Part shown: positions 1-10,167 of the stretch, one piece after another | Numbering within the stretch: position 1 is the first letter of the stretch | How the letters are laid out: the number at the start of each line of letters is the position of its first letter | Assembly: GCF_900112225.1 (NCBI RefSeq) | Contig: NZ_FOLD01000004.1 | Location: forward strand, 207,358-271,357 | Direction of reading: 5' to 3' | DNA: 64,000 nucleotides | Source of the DNA: Massilia yuzhufengensis | GTDB taxonomy: Bacteria > Pseudomonadota > Gammaproteobacteria > Burkholderiales > Burkholderiaceae_D | Position numbers and translations under genes: made by a program | Notes under the pieces: model-generated | Told to the model about the DNA's origin: nothing | Seen by the model: only the letters and a program-made list of their open reading frames with translations | Databases searched by the model: none

Positions 1-320
1 CGCTTGGGGCCCTCGTACACCAGGTTGTGCTCGATGACGGCGCGCACGGCGCCGGCCGTGCCTTCCGGGCGCAGGGTGAGCTTGTCGCCGTTCATCGAGT
101 CTTCGAAGGAATACATCTCCTTTTCGACGATGTCGGTCACGGCGCCGATGGCGCGCGCAAACAGGCTCGTGTCTTCCACGATCGGGGTCACGATCTTCTG
201 GTAGCCGTAGCTTTTCAGGATCGTTTCAGCGGTGTTCTCGAACAGCTCCCACATCGGTGCGTCTTGCGGGAGGATGTCGTTCATGCCTTTGACGGCGACG
301 ATTTTTTCTGGTTTGGACAT
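1..320 (-). CDS. hisS: Histidyl-tRNA synthetase, N-terminal part (cut by window edge)
   Basis: Charges tRNA-His with histidine in the cytoplasm. Only the first 106 codons lie in the window; the remainder runs off the left edge, so this is a partial gene and not a broken one. The start is the ATG at 318-320 (reverse strand). The protein begins [18 protein letters not shown], the conserved class II HisS opening, and the visible part ends in the motif 2 region with [12 protein letters not shown]. It is the last visible member of the minus-strand ndk-rlmN-pilF-rodZ-ispG-hisS series, a gene order widespread in proteobacteria. A short repeat element separates it from ispG. Confidence 0.95.
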   Translation of the reverse strand, partial: MSKPEKIVAVKGMNDILPQDAPMWELFENTAETILKSYGYQKIVTPIVEDTSLFARAIGAVTDIVEKEMYSFEDSMNGDKLTLRPEGTAGAVRAVIEHNLVYEGPK

Positions 321-340
321 ATTGTCAGCTTTCTTTTCAT

Positions 341-420
341 AGGGTGGTCGGCTTCGCCGACCGCTCGTTCACATCACGCATGCAGTGTTTGAACGCGCGG
401 TCGGGAGACCCGACCACCCT
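341..420. repeat. REP-like inverted repeat, family 2 (AGGGTGGtCGG type)
   Basis: Outer arms AGGGTGGTCGG (341-351) and CCGACCACCCT (410-420) are exact reverse complements, and each half forms its own small hairpin. A second member of the family lies at 21195-21303. It fills the hisS-ispG gap inside an operon, so it is transcribed and could affect mRNA processing. Confidence 0.8.
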
Positions 421-425
421 ACGGG

Positions 426-1721
426 TTACACCGTAGTCGCCTCGCGGCTGTAATTCTTCTTCACGTAGTCCAGCACGATCGCCTGGAACTCGTCCACGAT
501 GCGCTCGCCGCGCAAGGTGGCGAATTTCTGGCCATCGACGAACACCGGCGCCGCCGGCGATTCGCCGGTACCGGGCAGGCTGATGCCGATGTTGGCGTGC
601 TTCGATTCGCCCGGGCCGTTGACGATGCAGCCCATCACGGCCACGTTCATCGCTTCCACGCCCGGGTACAGCTGTTTCCACTCCGGCATCGAATCGCGCA
701 GGAAGGTCTGGATGTTGTCGGCCAGTTCCTGGAACACGGTCGAGGTGGTGCGTCCGCAGCCCGGGCAGGCGATCACCATCGGGGTAAACTTACGCAGGCC
801 CATGGTCTGCAGGATTTCCTGGCCGACCACGACTTCGCGGGTGCGGTCGCCGCCCGGCTCGGGCGTGAGCGAAATGCGGATGGTGTCGCCGATGCCTTCC
901 TGCAGCAGCACCGACAGGGCCGCGGTGGAAGCGACGATGCCCTTGCTGCCCATGCCCGCTTCGGTCAGACCCAGGTGCAGCGGGTAGTCGCAGCGGCGCG
1001 CCAGTTCGCGGTAGACCGCGATCAGGTCTTGCACGCCCGACACCTTGCACGACAGGATGATCTTGTCGCGCGCCAGGCCCACTTCTTCGGCGCGGATCGC
1101 GTTCTCGATGGCCGAGGTGATGAGGGCTTCGTACATCACGGCCTGCGCCGTCCACGGGTTGGCGCGGCTGGCGTTTTCATCCATGATGCGGGCCAGCAGC
1201 GACTGGTCGAGGCTGCCCCAGTTGACGCCGATACGCACCGGCTTGTCGTACTTCGCGGCGATCTCGATCATCTGGGCGAACTGGGTGTCGCGCTTGGCGC
1301 CCTGCCCCACGTTGCCCGGGTTGATGCGGTATTTCGACAGCGCCTGCGCGCATTCCGGATAGTCGCGCAGCAGCAGGTGGCCGTTGTAGTGGAAGTCGCC
1401 CACCAGCGGCGTATCGATTTCCATGCGATCGAGCTGTTCGCGGATGGCCGGCACCGCGGCCGCCGCGGCCGGCGTGTCCACCGTGATGCGCACGATTTCC
1501 GAGCCGGCGCGCGCCAGTTCCTTGACCTGGATGGCGGTGCCGATCACGTCGGCGGTGTCGGTGTTGGTCATCGACTGCACCACCACCGGCGCGTCGCCGC
1601 CGACCCAGACGGTGCGCGCGCCATGCGACACCGCGACCTTGCGGCGGATGCCGCGCGGTAGCGGGCCCGACGGGATTGGCTCCTGCAGGCAGGCTTGGTT
1701 CACGATCATGTTCTGTTCCAT
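426..1721 (-). CDS. ispG: 4-hydroxy-3-methylbut-2-en-1-yl diphosphate synthase (flavodoxin)
   Basis: Catalyses the penultimate step of the MEP isoprenoid pathway, reductive conversion of MEcPP to HMBPP, in the cytoplasm using a [4Fe-4S] cluster. The 431-residue protein has the N-terminal TIM-barrel domain ([10 protein letters not shown] near 47-56) and the C-terminal cluster domain with Cys319 and Cys322 (CPGCGRT) and Cys365 followed by NGPGE with Glu372. Length matches beta-proteobacterial IspG, which carries a slightly longer N-terminus than the E. coli enzyme. Met5 is an alternative start. It follows rodZ after 16 bp, so both are probably co-transcribed. Confidence 0.97.
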   Translation of the reverse strand: MEQNMIVNQACLQEPIPSGPLPRGIRRKVAVSHGARTVWVGGDAPVVVQSMTNTDTADVIGTAIQVKELARAGSEIVRITVDTPAAAAAVPAIREQLDRMEIDTPLVGDFHYNGHLLLRDYPECAQALSKYRINPGNVGQGAKRDTQFAQMIEIAAKYDKPVRIGVNWGSLDQSLLARIMDENASRANPWTAQAVMYEALITSAIENAIRAEEVGLARDKIILSCKVSGVQDLIAVYRELARRCDYPLHLGLTEAGMGSKGIVASTAALSVLLQEGIGDTIRISLTPEPGGDRTREVVVGQEILQTMGLRKFTPMVIACPGCGRTTSTVFQELADNIQTFLRDSMPEWKQLYPGVEAMNVAVMGCIVNGPGESKHANIGISLPGTGESPAAPVFVDGQKFATLRGERIVDEFQAIVLDYVKKNYSREATTV

Positions 1722-1737
1722 CGTTGGCTGGCCCGGC

Positions 1738-2709
1738 TTATTTCAGTGCGACGCGCGCGATGGTCTTGCCCGGCTGCTGCGGCAAGCTGACGCTGGCGCC
1801 GCGCAGCGTGGCGGACACGCCCGCGGGGTTGCCCACCACCACATTGACCGGTTCGGCGACCTCGAAGGTCTCGGTCGAACCGCCCTTGACGAGGCGCGAG
1901 ATGAGGGCCTTGCCGCCCCTGGCCGGACGCACTTCGATCCATGAATCTTCACGCACCTCCAGCACCAGCGCGTTGGCGCCGGCCGGCGCAGGCACGGCCG
2001 TGACGGGCGCGGCCAGCGTGGCGGCCGGGGCGGCGACAGGCGGCGCGGCGACAGGGGCGGCGCCCGTGCCTGGGGCCGGAGCCGGCGTGGTCGACGGGAC
2101 AGCCGCTGGCGCGGCGGCGCCCTCGCCTGCCGGCGCCGGCACGGAAATCAGCGGCACCGACGGGTTCAGCACGGCATCCTGGCCGGCCGGGACGCCTGGC
2201 GCGACCACCGGCGCCTCGAGCACGGCGCCGGTGTCGGCTTCCGGCTGCTGGCCAAGCGGGATCAGGCCGAAGTGCCACAGCGCGGCGCCGGCGGCGACCA
2301 GGGCGATGGCGCCGGCGATCAGGCCCACCGGCAGCTTGTTGCGCTTGCCGCCGATCGGGAAGCGGCTTTGCGAGAACGAGGCCGGGCGCTGCTCGCGGCG
2401 CGGTACCGAGGCCATTGCGCCGGCCTGGGCTTCCGGCGGCATGTTCATTTCGATCTTGGCCACCAGCGGGGCGGCGTCGATCTTCAGCAGCTTGGCGTAG
2501 GCGCGCACGAAGCCGCGCGTGACGGCCGGGCTGGGCAGCGCGGCGTAGTCGCCCGCTTCCAGCGCCACCACCTGGCGCGGCGCGAGTTTGAGCTGGTCGG
2601 CCACCTGCTCGACGCTCCAGCCCATCGCTTCGCGCTGGGACTGCAGGGTCTTGCCGGGAATGCCGGCGTCGTTGCCCGGCGTTGCCGGCTGGTCTGCGTG
2701 CTCGTTCAT
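1738..2709 (-). CDS. rodZ: RodZ-like helix-turn-helix membrane protein
   Basis: Bitopic inner-membrane protein expected to link MreB filaments to the elongation machinery. The 323 residues show an N-terminal HTH_25-type domain (about 20-88, with [19 protein letters not shown]), a basic linker, one membrane segment (about 127-150) and a long Pro/Ala-rich periplasmic linker. The C-terminus is a DUF4115-like beta domain (about 245-320, with [12 protein letters not shown]). That architecture is diagnostic for the RodZ family. The linker, nearly 90 residues of P, A, G and V, is low complexity. Its neighbours pilF (24 bp upstream) and ispG (16 bp downstream) match the usual arrangement. Confidence 0.92.
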   Translation of the reverse strand: MNEHADQPATPGNDAGIPGKTLQSQREAMGWSVEQVADQLKLAPRQVVALEAGDYAALPSPAVTRGFVRAYAKLLKIDAAPLVAKIEMNMPPEAQAGAMASVPRREQRPASFSQSRFPIGGKRNKLPVGLIAGAIALVAAGAALWHFGLIPLGQQPEADTGAVLEAPVVAPGVPAGQDAVLNPSVPLISVPAPAGEGAAAPAAVPSTTPAPAPGTGAAPVAAPPVAAPAATLAAPVTAVPAPAGANALVLEVREDSWIEVRPARGGKALISRLVKGGSTETFEVAEPVNVVVGNPAGVSATLRGASVSLPQQPGKTIARVALK

Positions 2710-2733
2710 TGTACTGGTCTCACTGTGCTAGTT

Positions 2734-3536
2734 TCAGTCATCAAATGCGCCGCGCTCGAGGGCCGCGTACTCCGGCGAGCCGGGGAAGCGGCGCCGCAGC
2801 TGGGCGGCAAAGCTGGCTTCGTGGGTTCGGTCACCCAGCTTGCGCTGGACGCGCATGGCGAGCCACAGCGCATCGGCCGGCAGCGCGTCGAGTTTCGACG
2901 TCTCGATCAGTCGGTTAATGAAAAAACCGGCGCGGGTATAGTCGCGCCGCTCGTAATAGATCCGTGCCAGGCCGGCATTCGTGGCCTGCAAGCCTGGGTT
3001 GAAACGCACCGCCTCGAGCAGGTAGCGCTCGGCCGCGTCGAACTGGCGGTTGCGGATGCCGCATACGCCGGCATTGACCAGCGCGCTCACCGGGGTCTGG
3101 TAGGCGCGGTTGCGCAGCGCGGCGTCGAAATACGGCATGGCCTGGGCCGGCTTGTCGAGCGACTGGCACAGGAAGGACCCGTAGTTGTTCGACAGGTCCG
3201 GGTTGCCGGGCTTGAGGCGCAGGGCCGTCTGGTAGTTCTCGTCGGCCAGCTGGAGCTGGCCCATCGCGGTGTAGATCAGGGCGCGCAAGCCGTAGGCCTC
3301 GGCATTGCCGGGCTCGACTGCAATCGCCTGCTTGACTTCGTCCAGCGCGATTTCGTACTTGCCGTCCTGGTAGTAGCCGACCGCCAGCTGGATGCGGATC
3401 GAGGCACGCTTTTCCGCCGCGGTCTGGTCCGACGCGGTTCTCAGCTCGCCACTGCCGCTGCCGCCGCCGCTGCCCGCGCAGGCGGCCAGCAGGCAGGACA
3501 GGATGAGGACAGCGGCGCGGCCGGCGGTACGCAGCA

Positions 3537-3537
<1 letters not shown>
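2734..3537 (-). CDS. pilF: Type IV pilus biogenesis/stability lipoprotein PilF (PilW)
   Basis: Outer-membrane lipoprotein that helps the PilQ secretin assemble. The 267-residue protein starts with a lipoprotein signal peptide ending in LLAAC (Cys20). A Gly/Ser linker follows, then several tetratricopeptide repeats, for example GKYEIALDEVKQAIAVEPGN and a following unit ending in ALRLKPGN. Length agrees with the family. The start codon overlaps the rlmN stop by one base (position 3537), so translation is probably coupled. No other pilus gene is in the window; the call rests on the fold, the lipobox and the conserved rlmN-pilF-rodZ order. Confidence 0.9.
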
Positions 3538-4706
<1,169 letters not shown>

Positions 4707-4751
4707 GATGTTCTGGATACCTAAAATTGATGCAGTAAAACTATTACAGCG

Positions 4752-4783
4752 CCGCTCGCCGGGCCGGGGCAACGGGCGAGCGG
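4752..4783 (-). other. Intercistronic hairpin between ndk and rlmN
   Basis: Nine-base arms CCGCTCGCC (4752-4760) and GGCGAGCGG (4775-4783) pair around a 14-base loop. There is no U-run on the minus strand after it, so it looks more like an mRNA-stabilising or attenuating hairpin than a strong intrinsic terminator. Confidence 0.45.
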
Positions 4784-4810
4784 TTCTTGATGCAGGACTG
4801 ACTACGGCGA

Positions 4811-5224
4811 TTACTTCACTTCTGGGAAGAAGTAAGCGATTTCGACTTGTGCGGCTTCGACAGCGTCCGAACCGTGGACGGCGTTGGCGTCGATCGAATC
4901 GGCGAAATCGGCGCGGATGGTGCCTTTTTCAGCTTTCTTCGGATCGGTCGCGCCCATCAGGTCGCGGTGCTTCAGGACGGCGTTTTCGCCTTCCAGGGCC
5001 TGGATCATGACTGGGCCCGAGACCATGAAGTCAACCAGGTCCTTGAAGAAGCCGCGCTCCTTGTGGGCGGCGTAGAAGCCTTCAGCCTGCTCGCGCGACA
5101 GCTGGGTCATCTTGGCTGCAACGATCTTCAGGCCGGCTTGTTCGAAGCGGGTGTAGATCTGGCCGATCACGTTTTTTGCAACTGCGTCTGGTTTGATGAT
5201 CGACAGGGTGCGTTCGATTGCCAT
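4811..5224 (-). CDS. ndk: Nucleoside diphosphate kinase
   Basis: Transfers gamma-phosphate between nucleoside triphosphates and diphosphates in the cytoplasm through a phospho-histidine intermediate. The 137-residue product opens [15 protein letters not shown] and carries the active-site motif NAVHGSD with His117, plus the nucleotide-binding RPLMGATDP-like stretch (here [19 protein letters not shown]). Full length. It is the first gene of the minus-strand operon; the 240-bp gap upstream is shared with a divergent membrane protein gene and must hold both promoters. Confidence 0.97.
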   Translation of the reverse strand: MAIERTLSIIKPDAVAKNVIGQIYTRFEQAGLKIVAAKMTQLSREQAEGFYAAHKERGFFKDLVDFMVSGPVMIQALEGENAVLKHRDLMGATDPKKAEKGTIRADFADSIDANAVHGSDAVEAAQVEIAYFFPEVK

Positions 5225-5465
5225 GTAATAACTCCAATAAAAGAAAGGTTAAAATTGAGAAATTCTTGAGAACGCCGAGAACAAAATTGGGGCTCAATCA
5301 ACCTTCAATTTTACCATACATCCCCCATATAGCCGATATTGCGGCATTACCAGGCAAAGTGGTAGAGTGATGGGGTAAAACGCCCTGAATTCATTGCCGT
5401 TTAAGCTAGCGCTAAGCTTTGCCTTGTATGTTTTCAGTGAAGCTCATCCACTAACCGGAGGCACC

Positions 5466-6167
5466 ATGTTCCCCAATTCGCAACCCCGCAGCACGATCGA
5501 CCTGACCAAGCGCGGTCGTGCGACCACCGCCACGACCAACAACGTCCTGCGCAACACCTACTGGCTGCTCGCGCTGTCGATGATCCCGACCGTGCTGGGC
5601 GCCTTCATCGGCGTGTCGATGGAACTGCCGATGCTCAGCGGCGGCTTCGGCTTCATCATCTTCATGGTTGTCGCCTTCGGCTTCATGTTCGCCATCGAAA
5701 AAACCAAGCACTCGGCGCTGGGCGTGGCCTTCCTGCTCGGCTTTACCTTCTTCATGGGCCTGATGCTCACCCCGCTGCTGCGCCACACCCTCGGCTACAG
5801 CAACGGCGGCACCCTGATCATGACCGCCTTCGGCGGCACCGCCTGCGTGTTCGCCGTCATGGCCTCGATCGCCACCACCACCAAGCGCGATTTCTCGGGC
5901 ATGGGCAGCTGGCTGATGGCCGGCGTGGTCGTGATCCTGCTGGCTGCGGTGGCCAACATCTTCCTGCAGATGTCGGTGCTGTCGATCGTGATCTCGGTGC
6001 TGGCCATCGGCATCTTCTCGGCCTTCATCCTGTTCGACGTGCAGCGCATCATCAACGGCGGCGAGACCAACTACATCTCGGCGACGCTGGCGATTTACCT
6101 GGACGTGTACAACATCTTCACAAGCCTGCTGCACCTGCTGGGGATTGCCGGGGGCGATCGCGATTAA
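5466..6167 (+). CDS. BAX inhibitor-1/YccA family membrane protein
   Basis: Inner-membrane protein of the Bax inhibitor-1 (YccA/YbhL) family, whose bacterial members include the FtsH-interacting YccA. The start is the ATG at 5466, eight bases after a good ribosome-binding site (CGGAGG); the longer reading frame from 5394 lacks one. The 233 residues give about seven membrane segments after a short polar N-terminus (MFPNSQPRSTIDLTKRG). The last helices contain the characteristic FILFDVQRIINGGETNYI and a C-terminal VYNIFTSLLHLLGI. It stands alone and is closed by a strong terminator. Confidence 0.9.
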   Translation: MFPNSQPRSTIDLTKRGRATTATTNNVLRNTYWLLALSMIPTVLGAFIGVSMELPMLSGGFGFIIFMVVAFGFMFAIEKTKHSALGVAFLLGFTFFMGLMLTPLLRHTLGYSNGGTLIMTAFGGTACVFAVMASIATTTKRDFSGMGSWLMAGVVVILLAAVANIFLQMSVLSIVISVLAIGIFSAFILFDVQRIINGGETNYISATLAIYLDVYNIFTSLLHLLGIAGGDRD

Positions 6168-6190
6168 GCGGGTTTAGGGTTAGTGAAAAA

Positions 6191-6216
6191 GCCGACTGTT
6201 AGGTCGGCTTTTTTTT
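6191..6216 (+). terminator. Intrinsic terminator after the BAX-inhibitor-like gene
   Basis: GCCGAC (6191-6196) pairs with GTCGGC (6203-6208) around a six-base loop and is followed by eight T residues (6209-6216). Confidence 0.9.
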
Positions 6217-6250
6217 CGTGCATTTGCTATTGCTAACATGGTGCGACGGA

Positions 6251-6382
6251 CTTGGGTTCCGGCCTTCGCCGGAACGACGGTCTTTCGTGTACAGGTACTT
6301 TCACCTTCACCGCCTGCCCATGAGCCGTCGTCCCGGCGCAGGCCGGAGCAGAGCCACTGGCACTGCTCCGCCCAATTTTGCG
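6251..6382. repeat. Pair of family 1 REP elements, one carrying an inserted palindrome
   Basis: A CCGGCCTTCGCCGG hairpin flanked by CTTGGGTT and ACGACGG lies at 6251-6280. An inverted partner starts at 6327 (GTCGTCCCGGCGCAGGCCGG). The partner runs into a 25-bp palindrome at 6345-6369 with arms GGAGCAG and CTGCTCC around the core GCCACTGGC, then CCCAATTTTGCG. It fills the gap between two genes that converge here. Confidence 0.8.
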
Positions 6383-6384
6383 TG

Positions 6385-7764
6385 CTAGGCCGCTACCGGC
6401 TCCGCATCAGCCACCACCGGCCGCTCCCCCAACTCAAACACCGCAATCGACTCCACATGCGACGTATGCGGGAACATATTGCATACCCCCGCCTTCTTGA
6501 GCACATACCCCGCCCCATGCACCAGGATGCCCGCGTCGCGCGCCAGCGTCGACGGGCTGCACGACACGTAGACGATCCGCTGCGGCATCAAGGCTTCGTG
6601 CGTCTGGCGCAGGTCGGCCAATGCCTGCGACAGCGCCATGGCGCCATCGCGCGGCGGGTCGACCAGCATGCGGTCGAAGCGGCCCAGGGCGACCAGGTCG
6701 TCCTTGGTCACTTCGAACAGGTTGCGGGTCGAGAACGAGGTTTTATCGGCCAGGCCGTTGGCCTGCGCATTTTCCAGCGCGCGGGTGGTCAGCGCGGTGC
6801 TGCCTTCGATGCCCACCACTTCGCGCGCCCGGGTGGCCAGCGGCAGCGTGAAGTTGCCCAGGCCGCAGAACAGGTCGGCCACGCGGTCGGTTTTCTGCAC
6901 TTCCAGCAGGCGCAGCGCCTTCGATACCAGCACGCGGTTGATCAGGTGGTTCACCTGGGTGAAATCGGTCGGCTTGAACGGCATGCGGATGCCGAATTCC
7001 GGCAGCGTGTAGTACAGCTCCTTGCCGATCGGGTAGAACGGGTAGGCGGTGTCCGGGCCCTTCGGCTGTAGCCACATCTGGACGTTCCATTTGTCGGCGA
7101 AGGCCTTCACCAGCACCTCGTCGGCCTGGGTCAGTGGCGCCATGATGCGCAGCACCAGCACCGTGACGTCCTCGCCGATCGCCACTTCGATCTGCGGCAG
7201 CTGGTTGTAGAGCGACATCGCGCCGATCAACTCGCGCAGCGGCACCAGCAGCTGGGCCACGTGGTCGGGCAGGATCTCGCAGTACGCGATGTCGGCAACG
7301 AACGCCGAGCCGCGCTCGTGGAAGCCGACCAGCACCCCGCCCTTCTTCGGCACATGGCGCACCGACAGGCGGGCGCGGTAGCGGTAGTCCCAGGTCGGGC
7401 CGTACATCGGGCGCATGATCATCTCGGACTTCAGCTTGGACAGGTGCCACAGGTTGTCCTCCAGGACGCGCTGCTTCATCGCCACCTGGGCGCTTGGCTC
7501 CAGGTGCTGCATCGAGCAGCCGCCGCAGACGCCGAAGTGCACGCATTTCGGCTCGACCCGCATCGACGAGGCGCGCTGCAGCGTGAGCATGCGCCCCGCT
7601 TCCCAGTTCTTCTTCTTGCGCGTCGTTTCAAAGCTGACCCGTTCGCCCGGCAGCGCGCCTTCGACGAAGATGACCTTGCCCTGGCTGCCATCTTCGTTGT
7701 CGAGGTGGCCTACACCGCGGGCGTCCGCATCCAGGGATTTGATGTCGATGAAAATTTCTTGCAT
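6385..7764 (-). CDS. rlmD: 23S rRNA (uracil(1939)-C5)-methyltransferase
   Basis: Makes m5U1939 in 23S rRNA. I start it at the ATG 7762-7764 (MQEIFIDIKSLDADARG), where family similarity begins, giving 459 residues; an in-frame ATG at 7821 would add 19. The order is a TRAM domain (about 1-62), the [4Fe-4S] ligands Cys74, Cys80, Cys83 (CVHFGVCGGC) and Cys162, a SAM-binding LFCGLGNFTLPLA stretch, and the catalytic VSCSPSTLARD near the C-terminus. No Shine-Dalgarno sequence is obvious at either start. An intrinsic terminator for upstream transcripts sits directly before it. Confidence 0.93.
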   Translation of the reverse strand: MQEIFIDIKSLDADARGVGHLDNEDGSQGKVIFVEGALPGERVSFETTRKKKNWEAGRMLTLQRASSMRVEPKCVHFGVCGGCSMQHLEPSAQVAMKQRVLEDNLWHLSKLKSEMIMRPMYGPTWDYRYRARLSVRHVPKKGGVLVGFHERGSAFVADIAYCEILPDHVAQLLVPLRELIGAMSLYNQLPQIEVAIGEDVTVLVLRIMAPLTQADEVLVKAFADKWNVQMWLQPKGPDTAYPFYPIGKELYYTLPEFGIRMPFKPTDFTQVNHLINRVLVSKALRLLEVQKTDRVADLFCGLGNFTLPLATRAREVVGIEGSTALTTRALENAQANGLADKTSFSTRNLFEVTKDDLVALGRFDRMLVDPPRDGAMALSQALADLRQTHEALMPQRIVYVSCSPSTLARDAGILVHGAGYVLKKAGVCNMFPHTSHVESIAVFELGERPVVADAEPVAA

Positions 7765-7821
7765 GGTGGTAGAGAAAAAGGAGAAGGGGCGCAGGATTGG
7801 CTGCGCGTGGAGTTCGCACAT

Positions 7822-7843
7822 AAAAAACGGGCTTGTTAGCCCG
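7822..7843 (-). terminator. Intrinsic terminator between rpoS and rlmD
   Basis: On the minus strand CGGGCT pairs with AGCCCG around a four-base loop, followed by six T residues that abut the alternative rlmD start codon. It should end the nlpD-rpoS transcript, so rlmD needs its own promoter between about 7764 and 7821 or depends on read-through. Confidence 0.75.
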
Positions 7844-7917
7844 GCGGGGATGATAGCAAGGAAATGGGGTGGGCGCTACGGGGGGGGCTTGAGGTGCGAT
7901 TGAGTCGCGGCTGCTGA

Positions 7918-8053
7918 ACTTGGGTTCCGGCCTGCGCCGGAAGTCGTAGGCGCCAGTGGCGCGTACGACGGTCTTTAGGGTAGTGGTGAGTAAATCGCCA
8001 ACACTGGATTACTCGACAAAACAAACCAACGTCGCACCGGCGCAGGCCGGTGC
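7918..8053. repeat. REP pair with nested palindrome downstream of rpoS
   Basis: ACTTGGGTTCCGGCC starts the first element. It runs into the 27-bp palindrome 7943-7969 (arms GTCGTAGGCGCCA and TGGCGCGTACGAC, one mismatch), then GGTCTT. An inverted relative lies at 8031-8053 (GTCGCACCGGCGCAGGCCGG). Together with the terminator this accounts for the gap between rlmD and rpoS. Confidence 0.75.
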
Positions 8054-8075
8054 CTGATTTCCCCAAGCCTGGCCG

Positions 8076-9074
8076 CTACAACAACGAATCCCGCACCACC
8101 CCACGCGCCGCCATGGCCCGTTTGAGCTTGACCAGCGCCTCCTGCTGGATCTGCCGCACCCGTTCGCGCGTCACGCCCATTTCCTCGGCCAGGGTTTCCA
8201 GCGTCGCAGGATCGTCGTTGTCCAGCCCGAAGCGGCGGGTGACGACCAGGCGCTGCTTGTCCGGCAGGCGCGCCAGCCAGTCGCGCACCAGCACCGTCAT
8301 CTCGTGGTGCTCGGCCAGCACGTCCGGCATGACCTCTCCTTCGTCGGGCAGCATGTCCATCAGGCTCGACTGGGGGTCGTTGTCGAGCGGCGCGTCGAGC
8401 GAGGCGGCGTGCTCGGACAGGGCCAGGATGTCCTGTACTTCTTCCACCGGCCTGCCTACCAGGCTGGCGATGTCCTCGCAGGAGGCGTCCTTGCCGTCGT
8501 GCTTCTGGGCTTCGAGGTGATATTTGGCGCGCAGGACGGCGTTAAGTTCGCGCACCATGTGCACCGGCAGGCGCACGGTGCGGGCCTGGTTCATGATGGC
8601 GCGCTCGATGCTCTGGCGGATCCACCAGGTGGCGTAGGTCGAGAAACGGAAGCCGCGTTCGGGTTCGAACTTGTCGATCGCGCGCATCAGGCCGATGTTG
8701 CCTTCCTCGATGAGGTCGAGCAGCACCACGCCGCGGTTGATGTAGTGCTTGGCGATCGAGACGACCAGGCGCAGGTTATGCTCGATCATCTTCTGGCGCG
8801 CGGCGAAGTCGCCGCCCTTGGCCAGGGTGGCGACATGCGACTCTTCGCTCGCCGACAGCAGCGGGCGGGTGCCGATCTGGTTGAGGTAGTGCTGGGTGGT
8901 GTCGGTGGCGAGCTCGGCCTGCAGGACCTTGCGCAACTCGTCCACCGTATCGACTTCGTGGCCGCCGCCAGAGGGAACCTCGGCCGCGTCGGCCGCAGCC
9001 CCGCCTTCGTTCTCCGGTTCGTCCGGAAACTCGTCGGTGTCCTGCTGGTCCAGCGAGTGCGGCGGCTGCGTCAT
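8076..9074 (-). CDS. rpoS: RNA polymerase sigma factor RpoS (sigma-38)
   Basis: Master sigma factor for stationary phase and general stress. The 332-residue protein has a short acidic N-terminal region (about 1-50) and region 1.2 ([21 protein letters not shown]). Region 2 includes IDLIEEGN-type [19 protein letters not shown] and [18 protein letters not shown]. Region 3 follows, then the region 4 helix-turn-helix ([22 protein letters not shown]). The lack of a long sigma-70 region 1.1 and the position right after nlpD (6 bp gap) separate it from RpoD and RpoH. As in E. coli, part of its transcription may start inside nlpD; I could not identify that promoter. Confidence 0.96.
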   Translation of the reverse strand: MTQPPHSLDQQDTDEFPDEPENEGGAAADAAEVPSGGGHEVDTVDELRKVLQAELATDTTQHYLNQIGTRPLLSASEESHVATLAKGGDFAARQKMIEHNLRLVVSIAKHYINRGVVLLDLIEEGNIGLMRAIDKFEPERGFRFSTYATWWIRQSIERAIMNQARTVRLPVHMVRELNAVLRAKYHLEAQKHDGKDASCEDIASLVGRPVEEVQDILALSEHAASLDAPLDNDPQSSLMDMLPDEGEVMPDVLAEHHEMTVLVRDWLARLPDKQRLVVTRRFGLDNDDPATLETLAEEMGVTRERVRQIQQEALVKLKRAMAARGVVRDSLL

Positions 9075-9080
9075 ACCTTC

Positions 9081-10013
9081 CTAACGGCCGGGCAGGAACC
9101 TCGACGGGTCGACGGGTTTGCCCTGTTGGCGTATCTCGAAATGCAACTTGACCGAGTCGGCGTCCGAATCACCCATTTCCGCGATGGCCTGGCCCTTGGT
9201 GACGTTCTCACCTTCCTTGACCAGGATCTTGCGGTTGTGTGCGTAGGCCGACAACAGGCTGTTGTTGTGCTTGACGATAACGAGATTACCATAACCGCGG
9301 ATTCCACTCCCCGCGTACATTACCTTGCCGGAACCTGCCGCCACCACTTGCTGGCCCGGCTTGCCTGCGATATCGATGCCCTTGTTGCGGCCCTCGTCGA
9401 AGGTGGCGACGATGCGGCCGTCCGATGGCCACATCCAGCTCAGCTTGTCGTCGTCGTTGGCGGTGACGGTGCTGCCGGCAGCGATAGCCGGGGCCGGCGC
9501 CGGGGCCGGCGGGGCAGCGACCACGACGGGCGCGGCTGGCTCGGTGCGTGAACCGGCTTCCTTCTGGGCGTTGGCGACGTTGGTTTCGCTGTACGGCTGC
9601 TTGTCGGCGCGCGGCGCGGTCTTGCGCGGCACGGCGGCGGGCGGCGGCACCGGGACCGGCTGGGTCTGCATGCCGGCGGTGCGCTCGCCACGCTCCAGGG
9701 CGGCGATGCGCAGGGTCTGGCCGACCTTGATGTCGTCCGGGTCGGCGAGGTTGTTCCAGGCCACGATGTCGCGGTAGTTCTGGCCGTGGTCGAGCGCGAT
9801 GCGCAGCAGGGTGTCGCCGCGGCGCACGGTGTACATGCCTTTTTCATCGGGTTTGTTGTCGTCGGCCCGGGCCGGGGCCGGGGTCGGGCGGGGACGCTCC
9901 GCCTGGGAAGGCGCGGTGCGTTCGACGACCGGCGCCTGGCGGGTGAATGAGCTACAACCGGCCAGCAGGCCGAGGGCGAGGGTGAGCAGTGCTAATCGGG
10001 GTGCTTGTTTCAT
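9081..10013 (-). CDS. nlpD: Murein hydrolase activator NlpD, LysM/M23 lipoprotein
   Basis: Outer-membrane lipoprotein that activates a periplasmic amidase during cell separation. The 310 residues begin with a lipoprotein signal (LGLLAGC). A Pro/Arg-rich linker follows, then one LysM domain (YTVRRGDTLLRIALDHGQ to VGQTLRI), a second Ala/Pro-rich linker, and a C-terminal M23/LytM domain. In that domain the first zinc-ligand histidine seen in active endopeptidases (HxGxD) is Asn (NKGIDIAG), as in EnvC/NlpD activators, so it is probably non-catalytic. The gene lies 6 bp before rpoS. Confidence 0.93.
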   Translation of the reverse strand: MKQAPRLALLTLALGLLAGCSSFTRQAPVVERTAPSQAERPRPTPAPARADDNKPDEKGMYTVRRGDTLLRIALDHGQNYRDIVAWNNLADPDDIKVGQTLRIAALERGERTAGMQTQPVPVPPPAAVPRKTAPRADKQPYSETNVANAQKEAGSRTEPAAPVVVAAPPAPAPAPAIAAGSTVTANDDDKLSWMWPSDGRIVATFDEGRNKGIDIAGKPGQQVVAAGSGKVMYAGSGIRGYGNLVIVKHNNSLLSAYAHNRKILVKEGENVTKGQAIAEMGDSDADSVKLHFEIRQQGKPVDPSRFLPGR

Positions 10014-10167
10014 TGTCTTTCTATTTTCTGTTCATGTTCTTGGGCCCGTCGTCCGCACGAGGCGCAGGACGAATCGGGCCGGCAGGCGTCGCAGGACGGC
10101 TGTGCCAGCTCATTCAACGCCGGCGGGGCCGGACGGGTTGACCCGGCAGTTCGAAAGGCAGGTCCGG

